A stretch of 64,000 bases of DNA, from NCBI GenBank assembly GCA_963682025.1, contig OY821519.1, positions 196,758,920-196,822,919 of the forward strand, read 5' to 3'. Each line of letters begins with the position of its first letter. Position 1 is the first letter of the stretch. The translations under genes were made by a program, and so were the position numbers. This document shows positions 1 through 10,917 of this stretch, in pieces. Under the pieces are notes generated by a model. The model was not told the origin of the DNA. It saw only the letters and a list, made by a program, of their open reading frames with translations, and searched no databases. This DNA comes from Cordilura impudica (taxonomy: Eukaryota; Arthropoda; Insecta; Diptera; Scathophagidae).

Positions 1-338
1 TGCCAAATGATATTCTAAGTTCAAGGCCAACAGTAAGTGTTGCCAGATCTAATATGGATAATCCATCTTCTTCTCATTGGCAGCTACATGTACCTTGCTC
101 AAGAATAGTGTTCAGTTACAATTTTTATGCACACCACTGTATGACAAAATTACCACATCTCTCAACGTATACCTTTGTTTCTCGAACATCTACACTAACG
201 ATAGACAAACCTGTTTTATTCTCTTGTATTATGTATTTTATATATATTTGGAATATCACCGTTGTAACATTTTTGTAAACCTTTCATTTTTCTTACATTT
301 TTAAAAACTTAGTCAGTCAGTAATAAGAAGTCAATAAA
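1..338 (+). other. Open frame entering from left edge, unrecognised
   Basis: The frame beginning at base 3 is open without a stop to base 278 (about 92 codons), and a canonical AATAAA signal follows at 333-338. The first part (Pro-Asn-Asp-Ile-Leu-Ser-Ser-Arg...) has mixed, protein-like composition. From about codon 40 onwards the translation becomes aromatic and hydrophobic, as translated AT-rich DNA often does. This could be the last exon and 3' end of a host or transposon gene lying mostly outside the window, or chance. I do not recognise the protein and see no splice acceptor inside the window that would fix its start. Confidence 0.25.
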
Positions 339-573
339 CGCACAATTGAATTGTTCTTTAAATATTAAAATCTAGTTTTTTATTAAAAGTTCGTAACCTG
401 ATACAGCTTAGGACCTTTGATAGATTCAAAATAACTCTAAAGGTCCGGGTAAGTCAAAACAGGCTGACCTTAAACAAATAGGAACGCTGAAAAATCTGAT
501 AATTGTTGTAACGAATGAAAAAACAAACAACATTATATCAGCAAGTATTCAAATAAAAAAACTATGCAAATAA
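339..573. other. AT-rich DNA, nothing recognised
   Basis: No coding, repeat or RNA signal recognised. It is the left flank of the Helitron, which inserted after the A at 573. Confidence 0.5.
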
Positions 574-1016
574 TCTATACTAACATAATAAAGAGGTAAT
601 ATGTGTGTGTTTGTTTGCAGGAGGTAATCTCCGTAAATACACATTTGGCCTTCCTGAAATTTTCACAGAGTCTTACTGCGGATGTGGGAGTGCTACAGGC
701 TGTACTTTTCTTAATTATTTTTAGAGGGCGTGGCACCTCCCATACAAATTAAATTTTAAATATCATATATATTAATATGATAGAGAAAGCTTTGCAAATT
801 TGTCTCAGGTCATCTATTATTAACGTGAGTAGTCAGACAAAAGAATGGGCGGGATTGGACAAATGCACGTGGCACCCCTACACAAAATTAATATTAAATG
901 TGATATATCTGAATTACTGTATTAGTGAGAGCCTTGGGACTTTTCGTGAGCCCTTTCATAACAATTCGAAAGGGGGTGGGGGGAGGGTGTAGCGAAGCAC
1001 ACCGGGTTACATCTAG
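574..1016 (+). mobile_element. Complete short non-autonomous Helitron
   Basis: The 443-bp element starts with TCTATACTAACATAATAAAG at 574, directly after a host A (573). It ends with CTAG at 1013-1016, directly before a host T (1017). That is the Helitron rule: insertion between A and T, TC at the 5' end, CTRR at the 3' end. About 10 bases before the end lies the expected hairpin, GGTGT-AGCGAAGC-ACACC (about 986-1003). There is no replicase-helicase coding sequence, so it would need an autonomous relative. The internal reading frame at 777-992 is not a gene. Both ends and the hairpin are intact, suggesting a fairly young insertion. Confidence 0.9.
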
Positions 1017-1363
1017 TATTCAATATAATGATAACGGAACAAGAACAAAAAAAAATATATAAATAAACAAAACTTATGGCAACACTATTCACTCAGTTTT
1101 GCAGGTTTCGAATAAGTGAAAGCCAAGTAAACTAAACTTTTCTAAGAAATTCCAAATATACCGTTATATGGGTGTGGCAGCTTGCCATATACTTTCAGAT
1201 TTTAGTCTTATGTTGTGCGATTATTTTTTTTTATTATTTTATTATTTTATCAGTAATAATATTTTTCCATAATTGAATAAAGGAAAAACCCAAGAAAATC
1301 GACATAGTTTCCGAAAATATTATATAGGCTGTGCCGAATTTTTTGATACCCTCCACCTGAGTC
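1017..1363. other. Unassigned AT-rich flank of the satellite
   Basis: No gene recognised. Just before the satellite (about 1340-1360) is a GATACCCTCCACC motif, and after the satellite (about 2806-2825) is GGGAGGTAGAG. This resembles the inverted TATACCCTC ends of the repeat seen at 63446, so the satellite may have grown inside such an element. Confidence 0.35.
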
Positions 1364-2185
1364 TTTAATTTTTAATTTTTAATTTTTAATTTTTAATTTT
1401 TAATTTTTAATTTTTAATTTTTAATTTTTAATTTTTAATTTTTAATTTTTAATTTTTAATTTTTAATTTTTAATTTTTAATTTTTAATTTTTAATTTTTA
1501 ATTTTTAATTTTTAATTTTTAATTTTTAATTTTTAATTTTTAATTTTTAATTTTTAATTTTTAATTTTTAATTTTTAATTTTTAATTTTTAATTTTTAAT
1601 TTTTAATTTTTAATTTTTAATTTTTAATTTTTAATTTTTAATTTTTAATTTTTAATTTTTAATTTTTAATTTTTAATTTTTAATTTTTAATTTTTAATTT
1701 TTAATTTTTAATTTTTAATTTTTAATTTTTAATTTTTAATTTTTAATTTTTAATTTTTAATTTTTAATTTTTAATTTTTAATTTTTAATTTTTAATTTTT
1801 AATTTTTAATTTTTAATTTTTAATTTTTAATTTTTAATTTTTAATTTTTAATTTTTAATTTTTAATTTTTAATTTTTAATTTTTAATTTTTAATTTTTAA
1901 TTTTTAATTTTTAATTTTTAATTTTTAATTTTTAATTTTTAATTTTTAATTTTTAATTTTTAATTTTTAATTTTTAATTTTTAATTTTTAATTTTTAATT
2001 TTTAATTTTTAATTTTTAATTTTTAATTTTTAATTTTTAATTTTTAATTTTTAATTTTTAATTTTTAATTTTTAATTTTTAATTTTTAATTTTTAATTTT
2101 TAATTTTTAATTTTTAATTTTTAATTTTTAATTTTTAATTTTTAATTTTTAATTTTTAATTTTTAATTTTTAATTTTTAATTTTT
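1364..2185. repeat. (TTTTTAA)n satellite, ~117 units
   Basis: A perfect or nearly perfect tandem of the 7-mer TTTTTAA runs for about 820 bp with no visible interruption. The homogeneity implies recent expansion by slippage or unequal exchange. Confidence 0.97.
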
Positions 2186-2271
2186 CATTTTCCATTTTCC
2201 ATTTTCCATTTTTAATTTTTCAATTTTCAATTTTTATTTTCCATTTTTCATTTTTCATTTTTCAATTTTCA

Positions 2272-2302
<31 letters not shown>

Positions 2303-2466
2303 TTCATTTTCCATTTTCCATTTTTCACTTTTAATTTTTCAATTTTCCATTTCCATTTTCCATTCGCCATTTTTTTTTTTCAATTTTCATTTTTCAATTT
2401 CATTCTCCATTTTCCGATTTGCATTTTCCATCTTTCATTTTTCCATTTTCCATTTTTCATTTTGCA

Positions 2467-2497
<31 letters not shown>

Positions 2498-2790
2498 TCC
2501 ATTTTTCATATTTCAGTTCTCGTTTTCCATTTTCCACTAACCATTTTCCATTTTTCATTTTTCAATTTTCATTTTTCATTTTCTATTTTCCATTTTTCAT
2601 TTTCCATTTTCCGTTTTTCATGTTCCATTTTTCATTTTCCATTCTCAATTTTTCATTTTCTATTTTCCATTTTTCATTTTTCATTTTACATTTTACATTT
2701 TACATTTTGCATTCTACATTTTACATTTTACATTTTACATTTTACATTTTACATTTTACATTTTACATTGAACATTTTACATTTTACACT
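2186..2790. repeat. Degenerate 7-mer satellite, ATTTTYC/ATTTTAC variants
   Basis: This continues the preceding array in the same 7-base rhythm but with changed units. It is first a mixture of ATTTTCC, ATTTTTC and AATTTTC units with many single-base indels (2186-2685), then a homogeneous block of CATTTTA (about 2686-2790). Open frames here (about 2419-2848, Phe/Ile/His-rich) are only the satellite read in two frames and are not proteins. Confidence 0.92.
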
Positions 2791-3029
2791 TTACATACCG
2801 AATATGGGAATATGGGAGGTAGAGTGTCCTAGATTTATAAAAGAATAAGACGTGCTATTTATAAAAACAAAATTGCTTTGAAAACACGTATGTGAATCGA
2901 CTACTCGTAAAAAACATTACAAAATCGGCTTAGTGACAGCATTAAAAAAAAACGCAGCTCTGTGCGATCAGAATATAAAAGCGCTCCTTTGATTTTGCAA
3001 AAAGCATATGCATTGTACCATAAAGTTTC

Positions 3030-3571
3030 CGATTAGACAAAAATTAACCGATTCCATTCTGAACGATAGGAATATTTCTGGAGTCGACCTCAAGAAGCAA
3101 TTCCAAAGCATCATGCCAAACAAATTGTCAAACATGGCGGATGTAGCTTGATGGTTCTGGGTTCTTCACTGGGTGGCATTGCGAGGTTTAAGTCCATGTA
3201 TTTCAAACCATTTTATACGAATTTGTGAACCAAGGAGCCTATTTCGAGCATGAAGTCACTTTCCAATAGCACGGAGACTCCAAACATATGGCAAAGATTC
3301 TCCAGATATACTGTCTGACCAAATATTTTAGATGATGAAATGGCCTGGCAAAGTACAGACTTTTAACCCGATACAAAATTTGTGGTATATATTTAAGAGG
3401 CGAATGGGACAACACTATCGAACACTATCGTCTAGGAATCTTGTATCGATAGAATGTGAAAATATTCCAAATGAATTCAAAGAAAACTTCGTAAAAATTA
3501 TCCCGAGGCATATGGAAAACATTATTAATATGGATACTGTACTAAAACAAAATACTGCATTGTTACCCTAG
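3030..3571 (+). pseudogene. Tc1-like transposase, decayed C-terminal half
   Basis: Three reading frames together match the conserved order of a Tc1-family DDE transposase. At about 3125-3200 is a KHGG-x-S-LMV-x-G stretch (family: KHGGGSVMVWG). At about 3260-3330 is QHGDSKHMAKI (family: QDNDPKHTAK, which carries the second catalytic Asp). At 3332-3420 is WPGKVQTFNPIQNLW (family: WPAQSPDLNPIENLW). The glutamate of NPIENLW, the third catalytic acid, is Gln here, and the frame changes between blocks, so the enzyme cannot work. The open frame continues to 3571 with the family's usual tail. The N-terminal DNA-binding domain is not seen. It sits just right of the satellite, which may have replaced the 5' part. 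Confidence 0.8.
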
Positions 3572-3589
3572 AATTCCTTTCGTTTTCGG

Positions 3590-4428
3590 TCTGTTACCAT
3601 TATATTAATAATATTGCTAATAAAATTAAGAAAGTTTTATAAAATTTCCTTTATTATTTTCTATTTTATGACACCTTAAAAAAATTCATATTTTCATAAT
3701 TCTTTTTGAAGATATGAATAATTTTGACTCATTTATTTTATATACACCTTATAGCACAACATTTGAAGAATCTTTGAGAAAATTTTCAATTAACAATTTT
3801 AATAAATAAGTCCGTAACAGCGAATCTCCGGTGGCGTTGTTGTTGTGCGGTGAACATCACAACTCGTTACCGGATTATGTGAAATAAAAAAAATCGAAAT
3901 GCGTTTAAAAGGTGATATGTTTCACGAGGTAATCGCGGAGAGCTTTTTTTAAATTTCGGGAATTTGTTATCAAAAAATGGGAAAGAGAATGGAAAATAAA
4001 AAAAGTCTTCGTGGTACCTGACGATTTATGTGTAGATATATAGTGTTCATTTTCAAAAGAATTGGTCCAGCAGATTTCGAGTTATGATGTTCACGTACTT
4101 CGAACATTTATTTGCGAGAAAATTGATTTAAAGTTTTTTAAAAACTGATTTATATACGATATACCGTGTGAAGCCGGTCGCTGGAAGCGCTGTATCTTCT
4201 TAAGTTTTGCTCCGATTTACTTGAAGTTTTTATACAACTCTCTCGACATGTTGTACATTCAGAAAGAGAAATGCAAAAAAAAAATTTTAAAACCTTAACC
4301 TTAAGTATGAATACATATATACTGAATACACGCTCGCTTTGTTCGCTACTGTATAAACCAAATTTAAATATTGAGCCCAATTTTGCTTATGGCATATTTC
4401 GATATAAACAAAATTAGCTTAAACCACA
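3590..4428. other. Unassigned, transposon-subterminal-like sequence
   Basis: No gene found. About 4040-4260 has the phrasing common in subterminal regions of insect DNA elements (AATTGGTCCAGCAGATTTCGAGTTATG, broken into shorter matches), similar in style to the arms of the long inverted-repeat elements at 4870 and 24061. I could not find matching ends. Confidence 0.3.
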
Positions 4429-4429
4429 G

Positions 4430-4770
4430 TAGCGTGATATTTTTATGTATTTGTGGCCTGCAGAGATGCTAGAATTCATTCCGAATACTGTTTGAATATG
4501 GGGACTACGTCGAAAAATGGACCGATCATGGCCATATAGAATAAGGCCACTTATGTTGTTTTTATCAAAACACAAAAGTAAAGCAAATTTAATAAAAATA
4601 TACATTATCCTACATAAAACATTTTTACGCTACTGCTTATTGGATGCAATAAGCATATGTAAACTGAATTTTCCAATGATCACTATGATAATTTGTAATA
4701 GAAAAAATCTTCCGCCAAACTTTGTGCCTAAATTTTTAGTATACATTGAATGGCAAATCTTGTCCTTCCA
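4430..4770 (-). mobile_element. Family A repeat, fragment
   Basis: On the minus strand the stretch ATGATCGGTCCATTTTTCGA, then TAGTCCCCATAT, then ATATCTGCAG-type sequence and a 'cactac...tttggttta'-like tail matches the 3' third of family A (compare 17396-17520). It is diverged and lacks both ends. Confidence 0.65.
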
Positions 4771-4869
4771 TTAAAAAAAATTAAGGAAATACGTCAGATA
4801 GAACGGCTGGACGGACTGACTTAATTTTCATAAATTTTTTTAATATAAGATTTTTAATATATATGTATA

Positions 4870-7681
4870 TTAGGGTGGCCCTTAATAAAAAAAGTGTTCA
4901 AACTGTCGGTCTCACCCCCTAGAAATATGCGAATAGCAAAAAAACTGAGAAATACAAAGTTTTGGGCTAATCAGAAAACGTTTAGTCGTGGCGCAAAGCG
5001 ATTGAAAATTTCAAGTGTATGGGGAAAATATGACTTTTTTTCAGATTTTACGAAAATTTCGTTCTATAGTTTCATTTTTCCGACAAGCTATTATATAATT
5101 CAGGATCAGTATTAACTTATCCCTTCAAAAGGCTACAAAACTTCAAAATCGAATTAAATCTCGCCAAGAAATAGCAAATGCCCCAGACCACTTTTGTGCC
5201 AAAAAAAACTAGGTCATGAAATTTGATGGCATTTTTTTCAACTTTGAGAAATTGATTAAAAGCCATCATTCTTTTTTGGTCTCTATGCTTATAAGTATTC
5301 AGAAATGAGGTATTGTTTTATTACCACGTTGTTAACCTATTGCGCATTGAGGCCGAAAATTGGAAATTTTTTAATAAAATTTTTAAAACTCCTTTTTCAA
5401 GTTTGAAAAAATTTTCTTAAACAAAATTGAAAAAAAAGAATCTATCACTTTAAGGTTTTATGAAATACATGTTGCAGATTAACTGTGTGAATTTTTAAGT
5501 AAATCCCTCTGCCATATTTTTTTGACAAAGATTTTATTTTTGCGGATTTCGAGAAAAATTGGATTTATGTGAAATATTCTGTAAATGTACTCTCTCTAAA
5601 TACTTTGTATCAAAAATTCATAATTTTTCTACTTTTAAATGTTATATTTTATCTTAATAGCCTAGGGTTTCGGAAAAAGATAATATGACTCCATTAACCC
5701 TTTTGGAATTGGGGTCACATATGACCCCAAACTAATAAAAGACAATTTATGCAAAAAATTCAAATATTTTGTAAGTGCTGTCCAATTTTTAGATGGGAAG
5801 CTCAAAATAAAATAACCAAATGTGTAGAAGTTTCGTTCTAAAAATTTGGGATAAATCCGAGAACATTAACCTATTATTTGCCAGCTTTGGATTTTAAGAT
5901 ATTTTAAAATAAAAATGACCTAAAACGAGTTTTTCTATTAATCCACTATTTGGAATTTAACAAAAATAATTCGGTTAATTTTTATTTATTTAACCCTTCA
6001 GTGCTCCTGCGATCAAAACTATTCATTGTGATATATCTCTGGTGCAATTATCTGCTTATTGCTCGCGAATATAAATTAAAATTTAAGTCATATGTCCAAA
6101 AAAATAGGGCGTTTTTTGAAATTCACTTTGATTTAATTTTGTAATTTATTCCATTAAGAGTAGTATTAATTTAATATTACCTTTTATATATATTATTATA
6201 TTTGAAGTTTACTTTTATTTAATAAACTACTTAAAGCTGGGTAATAAAATGGTAGAAGTTTCAAAACATGTAGGTGACATTGAAGATATGTCAACCATTA
6301 TAAGTAATGGCATCTTCACCGATTGACCTGAAAAAAATTTTTTTTTGGCGTTTTTTATCAATATCCACCAAATTGGTGGGTGAGACAGCAATAAATTCAA
6401 CTATTACTTTATTACATAAGGTAATTTTATAACAAAATTGGTTAAAAGTTGTTTTAATTTATATTCGCGAGCTATAAGCAGATAATTGCACCAAAGATAT
6501 ATCACAATGGATTATTTTGATCCCAGGAGCACTGAAAGGTTAAATAAATAAAAATTAATCGAATTATTTTTCTTAAATTCTAAATAGTGGTATCAACGAG
6601 TTTAATAGAAAAACTCGTTTTAGGTCATTTTTATTTTAAAATATCTTAAAATCCAAAGCTGGCCTTGGCAAATAATGGGTTAACGTTCTCGGATTTATCC
6701 CAAATTTTTGGAACAAAACTTCTACATATTTGGTTATTATATTTTAAGTGTCGCATCTAAAAATTGGACAGCACTTACAAAATATTTGAATTTTTTGCAT
6801 AAATTGTCTTTTATTAGTTTGGGGTCATATGTGACCCCAATTCCAAAAGGGTTAATGGTGTCATATTATTTTTTTCCGAAACCCTAGGCTATTAAGATAA
6901 AATATAATATTTAAAAGCAGATACAAAGTATTTAGAGAGAGTACATTTACAGAATATTTCACAAAAATCCAATTTTTCTCGAAATCCGCGAAAATGAAAT
7001 CCTTGTCAAAAAAGTTCTGGTAGAGGGATTTACTCAAAAAAATCACACGGTTAATCTGCAACATGTATTTAATAAAATCTTAAAGTGATAGATTCATTTT
7101 TTTAAATTTTGTTTAAGAAAATTTTTTCAAACTTGAAAAAGGAGTTTTAAAAATTTTATCAAAAAAATTTCCAATTTTCGGTCTCAATGCGCAATAGGTT
7201 AACAACGTGGTAATAAAACAATACTTCATATCTGAGTACTTATAAGTATAGAGACCAAAAAAGAATGATGGCTTTAATCAATTTCTCAAAGTTGAAAAAA
7301 ATGCCATCAAATTTCATGACATAGTTTTTTTTTGGCACATAAGTGGTCTGGGGCATTTGCTATTTCTTGGCGAGGTTTCATACGTTTTTGAAGTTTTATA
7401 GCCTTTTGAAAGGATAATTTAATACTTATCCCGAATTATGTAACAGCTTGTCGGAAAAATTAAATTATAGAACGAAATTTTCGTAAAATCTGAAAAAAGT
7501 CACATTTTCCCCATATAAACACACTTGAAATTTTCAATCGCTTTGCGCCACGACTAAACGTTTTTTGATTGCCCCAAAACTTTGTATTTCTCATTTTTTT
7601 TTTGCTATTCGCATATTTCTAGGGGATGAGACCGACAGTTTGAACACTTTTTTCCCTCCATATAACGAAGGGCCACCCTAA
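4870..7681. mobile_element. 2.8-kb palindromic foldback element, TTAGGGTGGCCC ends
   Basis: The left arm (4870-6081) is the reverse complement of the right arm (6452-7681) along essentially its whole 1.2-kb length, with scattered substitutions and a few indels. The loop at about 6082-6451 is non-palindromic. The termini are TTAGGGTGGCCC and GGGCCACCCTAA. The 6-bp target TGTATA is duplicated at 4864-4869 and 7682-7687. Landmarks such as GTGTTCAAACTGTCGGTCTC (about 4892) and its complement (about 7630-7650) occur on both sides. Each arm also holds a small hairpin, GGGGTCA-YATRTGACCCC (about 5711 and 6822). No coding capacity is convincing. It is inserted in the AT-rich 5' end of the family B copy that resumes at 7688. 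It is either a solo foldback transposon or two inverted copies of one element. Confidence 0.92.
6082..6451. other. Loop of the palindrome
   Basis: This 370-bp spacer has no reverse-complement partner in the other arm. It includes a CCACCAATTTGGTGG hairpin-like motif (about 6366-6384, CCACCAAATTGGTGGG) and no coding frame. It could be the unique interior of the founding element or an asymmetric deletion in one arm. Confidence 0.7.
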
Positions 7682-7687
7682 TGTATA

Positions 7688-8065
7688 TGATAGACAAGGC
7701 GGTTTCTTGTTACCGATATTCGTGTGTCAGTTTTAGTCATATTTTGACCAAACATCCTTCATTTTAAAGATATTTCTTTTTAGCTATCCACCAGATTTAC
7801 AGATTTTAAAATTTTTCATTTTTTTTAGTTACATTTATTGGAAGTTGCTACTAACACATACATAAAATTATTCAATGCTATGTGTGTGTTTATTAAATTT
7901 TCTTCATTCACAATAATAATTGTGTTCAATTGAAAAATAGTCTTGGACTATGTTGAATTGTGAATTGGCTAAGATTGATTAGCATACCTTTATGGTTGTT
8001 ATTAAGTGAAAGAAATAAAACTTCCTAGAATTTGTACTCGATTTTTGAGGTCTGGAATCCACTAG
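7688..8065 (+). mobile_element. Family B (Helentron-like) copy, split by the palindrome
   Basis: It matches 63222-63440 and the complements of 57739-58112, 34294-35095 and 29869-30342: the AGACAAGGCGGTTTCTTGTT block near the start, then 'cagatttacagattttaaaat', then a TGCTATGTGTGTGTTTATTA motif. It ends with CCTAGAATTTG, a degenerate hairpin, TGGAATCCACTAG at 8062-8065, then a host T. In other copies the hairpin is GCGCTCGAA/TTCGAGCGC, about 9 bases before CTAG, the Helitron 3' arrangement. Its AT-rich 5' end lies left of 4870, so the palindrome is nested in it. Confidence 0.75.
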
Positions 8066-9186
8066 TTTTAATGAATTTTGGTGGTGATCGCTGAAGCACA
8101 ATGTTTAAAGTAAGAGGAGGGCCTACGAAAGGTTACTCTCCCGCGATCAGCAGAAGTGCCTGCGAGAGATATTCGGTTGTACGATCATTGAACTACCTAA
8201 AACAAAAGTGCTCACCAGGACTCCTTGCAAAAAAATATAGTACTCGGATGTTAGATAAGAGAAGTTTCTACTACATATTTCTCTCATTCGATGAGGCGGA
8301 GTACCTATATCAGATTTACTTAACAATTATTAATGTAAGAGAAATACCTACTACAGGTCTCTCTCTCGCGATCAGGCGATGCGCCTAGGCCAGGTTTCCT
8401 TAAAGTACTGATTTAATTTACTTGAAAAAATAAAATAAGTACCATGACAAATATTATCTTTTGACGCCCATAAATTTACTAAGGAGCATGTCTAAATTGT
8501 CACTCCTTTTGTCTTTCATCGAAATAAACATTATAATACATTTGCATGCAAGTTTAATATTTTTCTGCGATTTATTAGGTTTTTGTTGCGCTTTAAAAAA
8601 AAGCATTGTATTTACTTATTCAAAAAAAGGTTTGTTTACTTTAAACCGCCATTTCTTAATTAGGAAGATTGTTATAAACACAATCGAAGGTTATTAAGAA
8701 TTTACCGAATTTCAACACCCTTACTTGTTATATCTTACTATTGCTTTAGGGATCAATTCCATTATAGTGCGTTCAACTGGAATCGTTCAGTCTCTTCTGT
8801 AGTTCGCGAGTAAGGTTCACTGCTTTTGTATCATCCGGTGACAGTGGTTGTTAAGCTAATGAACTGCAAACACACAGTATCAGACATAAAGTTTGCATAA
8901 TTGCAAAAAAATAATTTTTGCTTTTAATTTTTATTGTTTCAAAACTTAATGGAAACAATCATAACATGCCATGCATCTGGTTGGCTTATATGTTATACTC
9001 GGATATGTAAAAATTTATGCAAAACTATAGAATAGTACTTTTTCTCTTTGCCATTTCGTGTTTGTAAACATCATCGTTAAGGAAAATACCATGTTGTGGT
9101 TTTAAAAATTATATACAAACTGAGTATGTAAAATAGAGCGTCACGTGATGGGCAACCTTCAATACATATTTTTTGTTCTCTATTTT
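8066..9186. other. Unassigned; three short imperfect direct repeats
   Basis: No gene recognised. Starting near 8112, 8258 and 8338 there are three roughly 50-bp imperfect repeats of the form AGAGRARNNNCTAC...TCTCNCGATNAG-GCG...CCT. The spacings are about 146 and 80 bp. The rest (8400-9186) is AT-rich with no signal I can name. Confidence 0.45.
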
Positions 9187-9645
9187 TATACCCTATACCA
9201 CTCTGGGGTTAGTAATATAATGAGTTTTTACTGAAGTTTGTAAAAACTAGACCCGCCTTTTGTTTTACACATCGACTCAAAATCATTTTCTGAGTCGACT
9301 TGTCGACCGTCCGTTTGTCTGTCCGTCTATCTGCCGGTCATAAGATGATCGCCAAAGAAATTGGTGGAAAGCGGAGCACATTGAGACCTTTACCCCATTC
9401 AAATGATCCCAATGGGACCGGCTTACATTACCTAAGATCCAAATTATCATACAGATTGCAGTCAAAGTTGGTTTGTGTGTGTATATTGCACACGATTTGC
9501 ACTTAAATGTAAAAAAGAAAACAAAGATATTTCAAAAATTTTCCTTAAAATTTCTTTAAAATATATTTTTGTGAAAAATATGTAAGTTACCTCACCAAAT
9601 ATGGTCATGATCGGTCCATTTTTCATCTTAGCCCCATTAACAACA
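9187..9645 (+). mobile_element. Family A repeat, degraded and 3'-truncated
   Basis: It begins TTTTTATACCCTATACCACT, then TCGACTCAAAATCATTTTCT, a GTCCGTTTGTCTGTCCGTC tract and CAAATTATCATACAGAT. It ends near the 'gtcatgatcggtccatttttcatc' block. The final third, including the 20-bp palindrome, is absent. Confidence 0.8.
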
Positions 9646-10180
9646 GCCAAAAATTCCTACCGTTTTCCTTCATAATTTTTAATCGCCTACTTGACCATGC
9701 TCGACGTATTTTGATATTTTCAAAATAATTTAAAAAGTAATAGCCCTAATTTAAAAGCAATAATAGTCATGATGCATAAATATTGTTACAACACTAGACT
9801 AGATATATGTATGTGACCGAGTTTTTAACAAGAATAAATAATGTAAACTGTTAGAAAAATATGAAAAAAAAAATCTTTATTATTCTTTATAACGAACTCT
9901 ATATATGACTTCATTAATATGGACCATTTAATGTTATTTGTTTAGTGTCATTGAAATTCCATAGAATATTGGCAATGCACATTTTGTATAGTTTAGGATT
10001 ATTTAGAAAAAAGTTTGTTGATATTGCTTTGAACATAACGATAGAGGACTATATTGCTGTTCATCTGAAGTTCGGAAGGCATTTTTTCCGAATTTTGATT
10101 AATGTAAGAAATAAAATTCAGAAAACAGTAAAAGAGCAATTGAAATTCACGAAATACACTGAATAATACAGTGCGACAAA
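9646..10180. other. AT-rich DNA, nothing recognised
   Basis: Opposed open frames at about 9945-10205 are AT-rich chance frames on both strands. No family resemblance was seen. Confidence 0.4.
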
Positions 10181-10910
10181 TTTTAACTTTTTTCAAAACA
10201 ATCAAGCTTCACTATGCGGAATCGATAGTGCTACCCAAATTTAGTAAACTCCTAGCTGCGTTTGTCTAAGTCAGAAGCACTTTTTTTGCACCTCAAAGTT
10301 TTAGAAATTGGGTGTGATCAGCAAAAAAAGGTGTCATTAGTTTTGGACAAACAGCTCATTCAGTTTTGGTGATAGCCATAAACTGTCTTCAGCAAAGTTG
10401 TAGCTGATAGTCTGCTGAAGAAATTTTTTTCCAAAGGTTTTCAAAAAAATCATGTTTTCCGGGATTTTTCTTAAAAAACTTTTTTGGAAAAGCATATTTT
10501 TTTACTTTTTCGAGTACAACTTTTACAAAATCACAATCTTCGCTTCGGAAAAATGAAGCTCTTCAAATACCAAGCAACTCTTCTGAACATTGTTTTACAA
10601 TCTGAACACTTTTATATCCTCTAAAATGGCGCCAAAGAAGTGTATTTCCAAAAAAATTCACATTTTTATTGTCATTGTTTTTTATGTACTAAAGTTTTGC
10701 ACCAAAATAGCTGCCAAAGAAAAATTTTTAAGCATTAAAAACACTACGCATTTTACTTTTTGTATTCCTCGAAAGTGCTACTCTATTTATGAATAAAGAA
10801 AAAATGGTTTTTTTTGCCGGTATATTGAAAATTCTGTAATTTATCAGCATGTTTTAACAAATTGAGATCATATCATATCATTTTAATTTTCCCAAAACAG
10901 AACTAAAACA
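10181..10910. other. Probable subterminal region of the adjacent transposon-like gene
   Basis: The stretch CTTCAGCAAAGTTGTAGCTG (about 10387), 'gagtacaacttttacaaaat' (about 10523) and repeated CTGCTGAAG/TTTTCAA motifs resemble the non-coding flank of insect DNA elements. It lies just 3' of the coding remnant at 10918-11915. A possible outer end is CAGTGCGACAAATTTTAAC at 10168-10186, but no inverted partner was found on the other side. Confidence 0.35.
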
Positions 10911-10917
10911 TTTAATC

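Noticed and set aside
1364..2790. CRISPR-like regularly spaced repeats
   Set aside because: Contiguous tandem repeats without spacers in a eukaryotic sequence; simple satellites.
2419..2848. Two overlapping Phe/Ile/His-rich frames of ~130 codons
   Set aside because: Translation of the degenerate 7-mer satellite in two frames.
4870..7681. Polinton/Maverick (6-bp TSD, long TIR)
   Set aside because: The element is only 2.8 kb, encodes nothing like a polymerase, integrase or capsid, and is almost wholly palindromic; TSD length alone is not enough.
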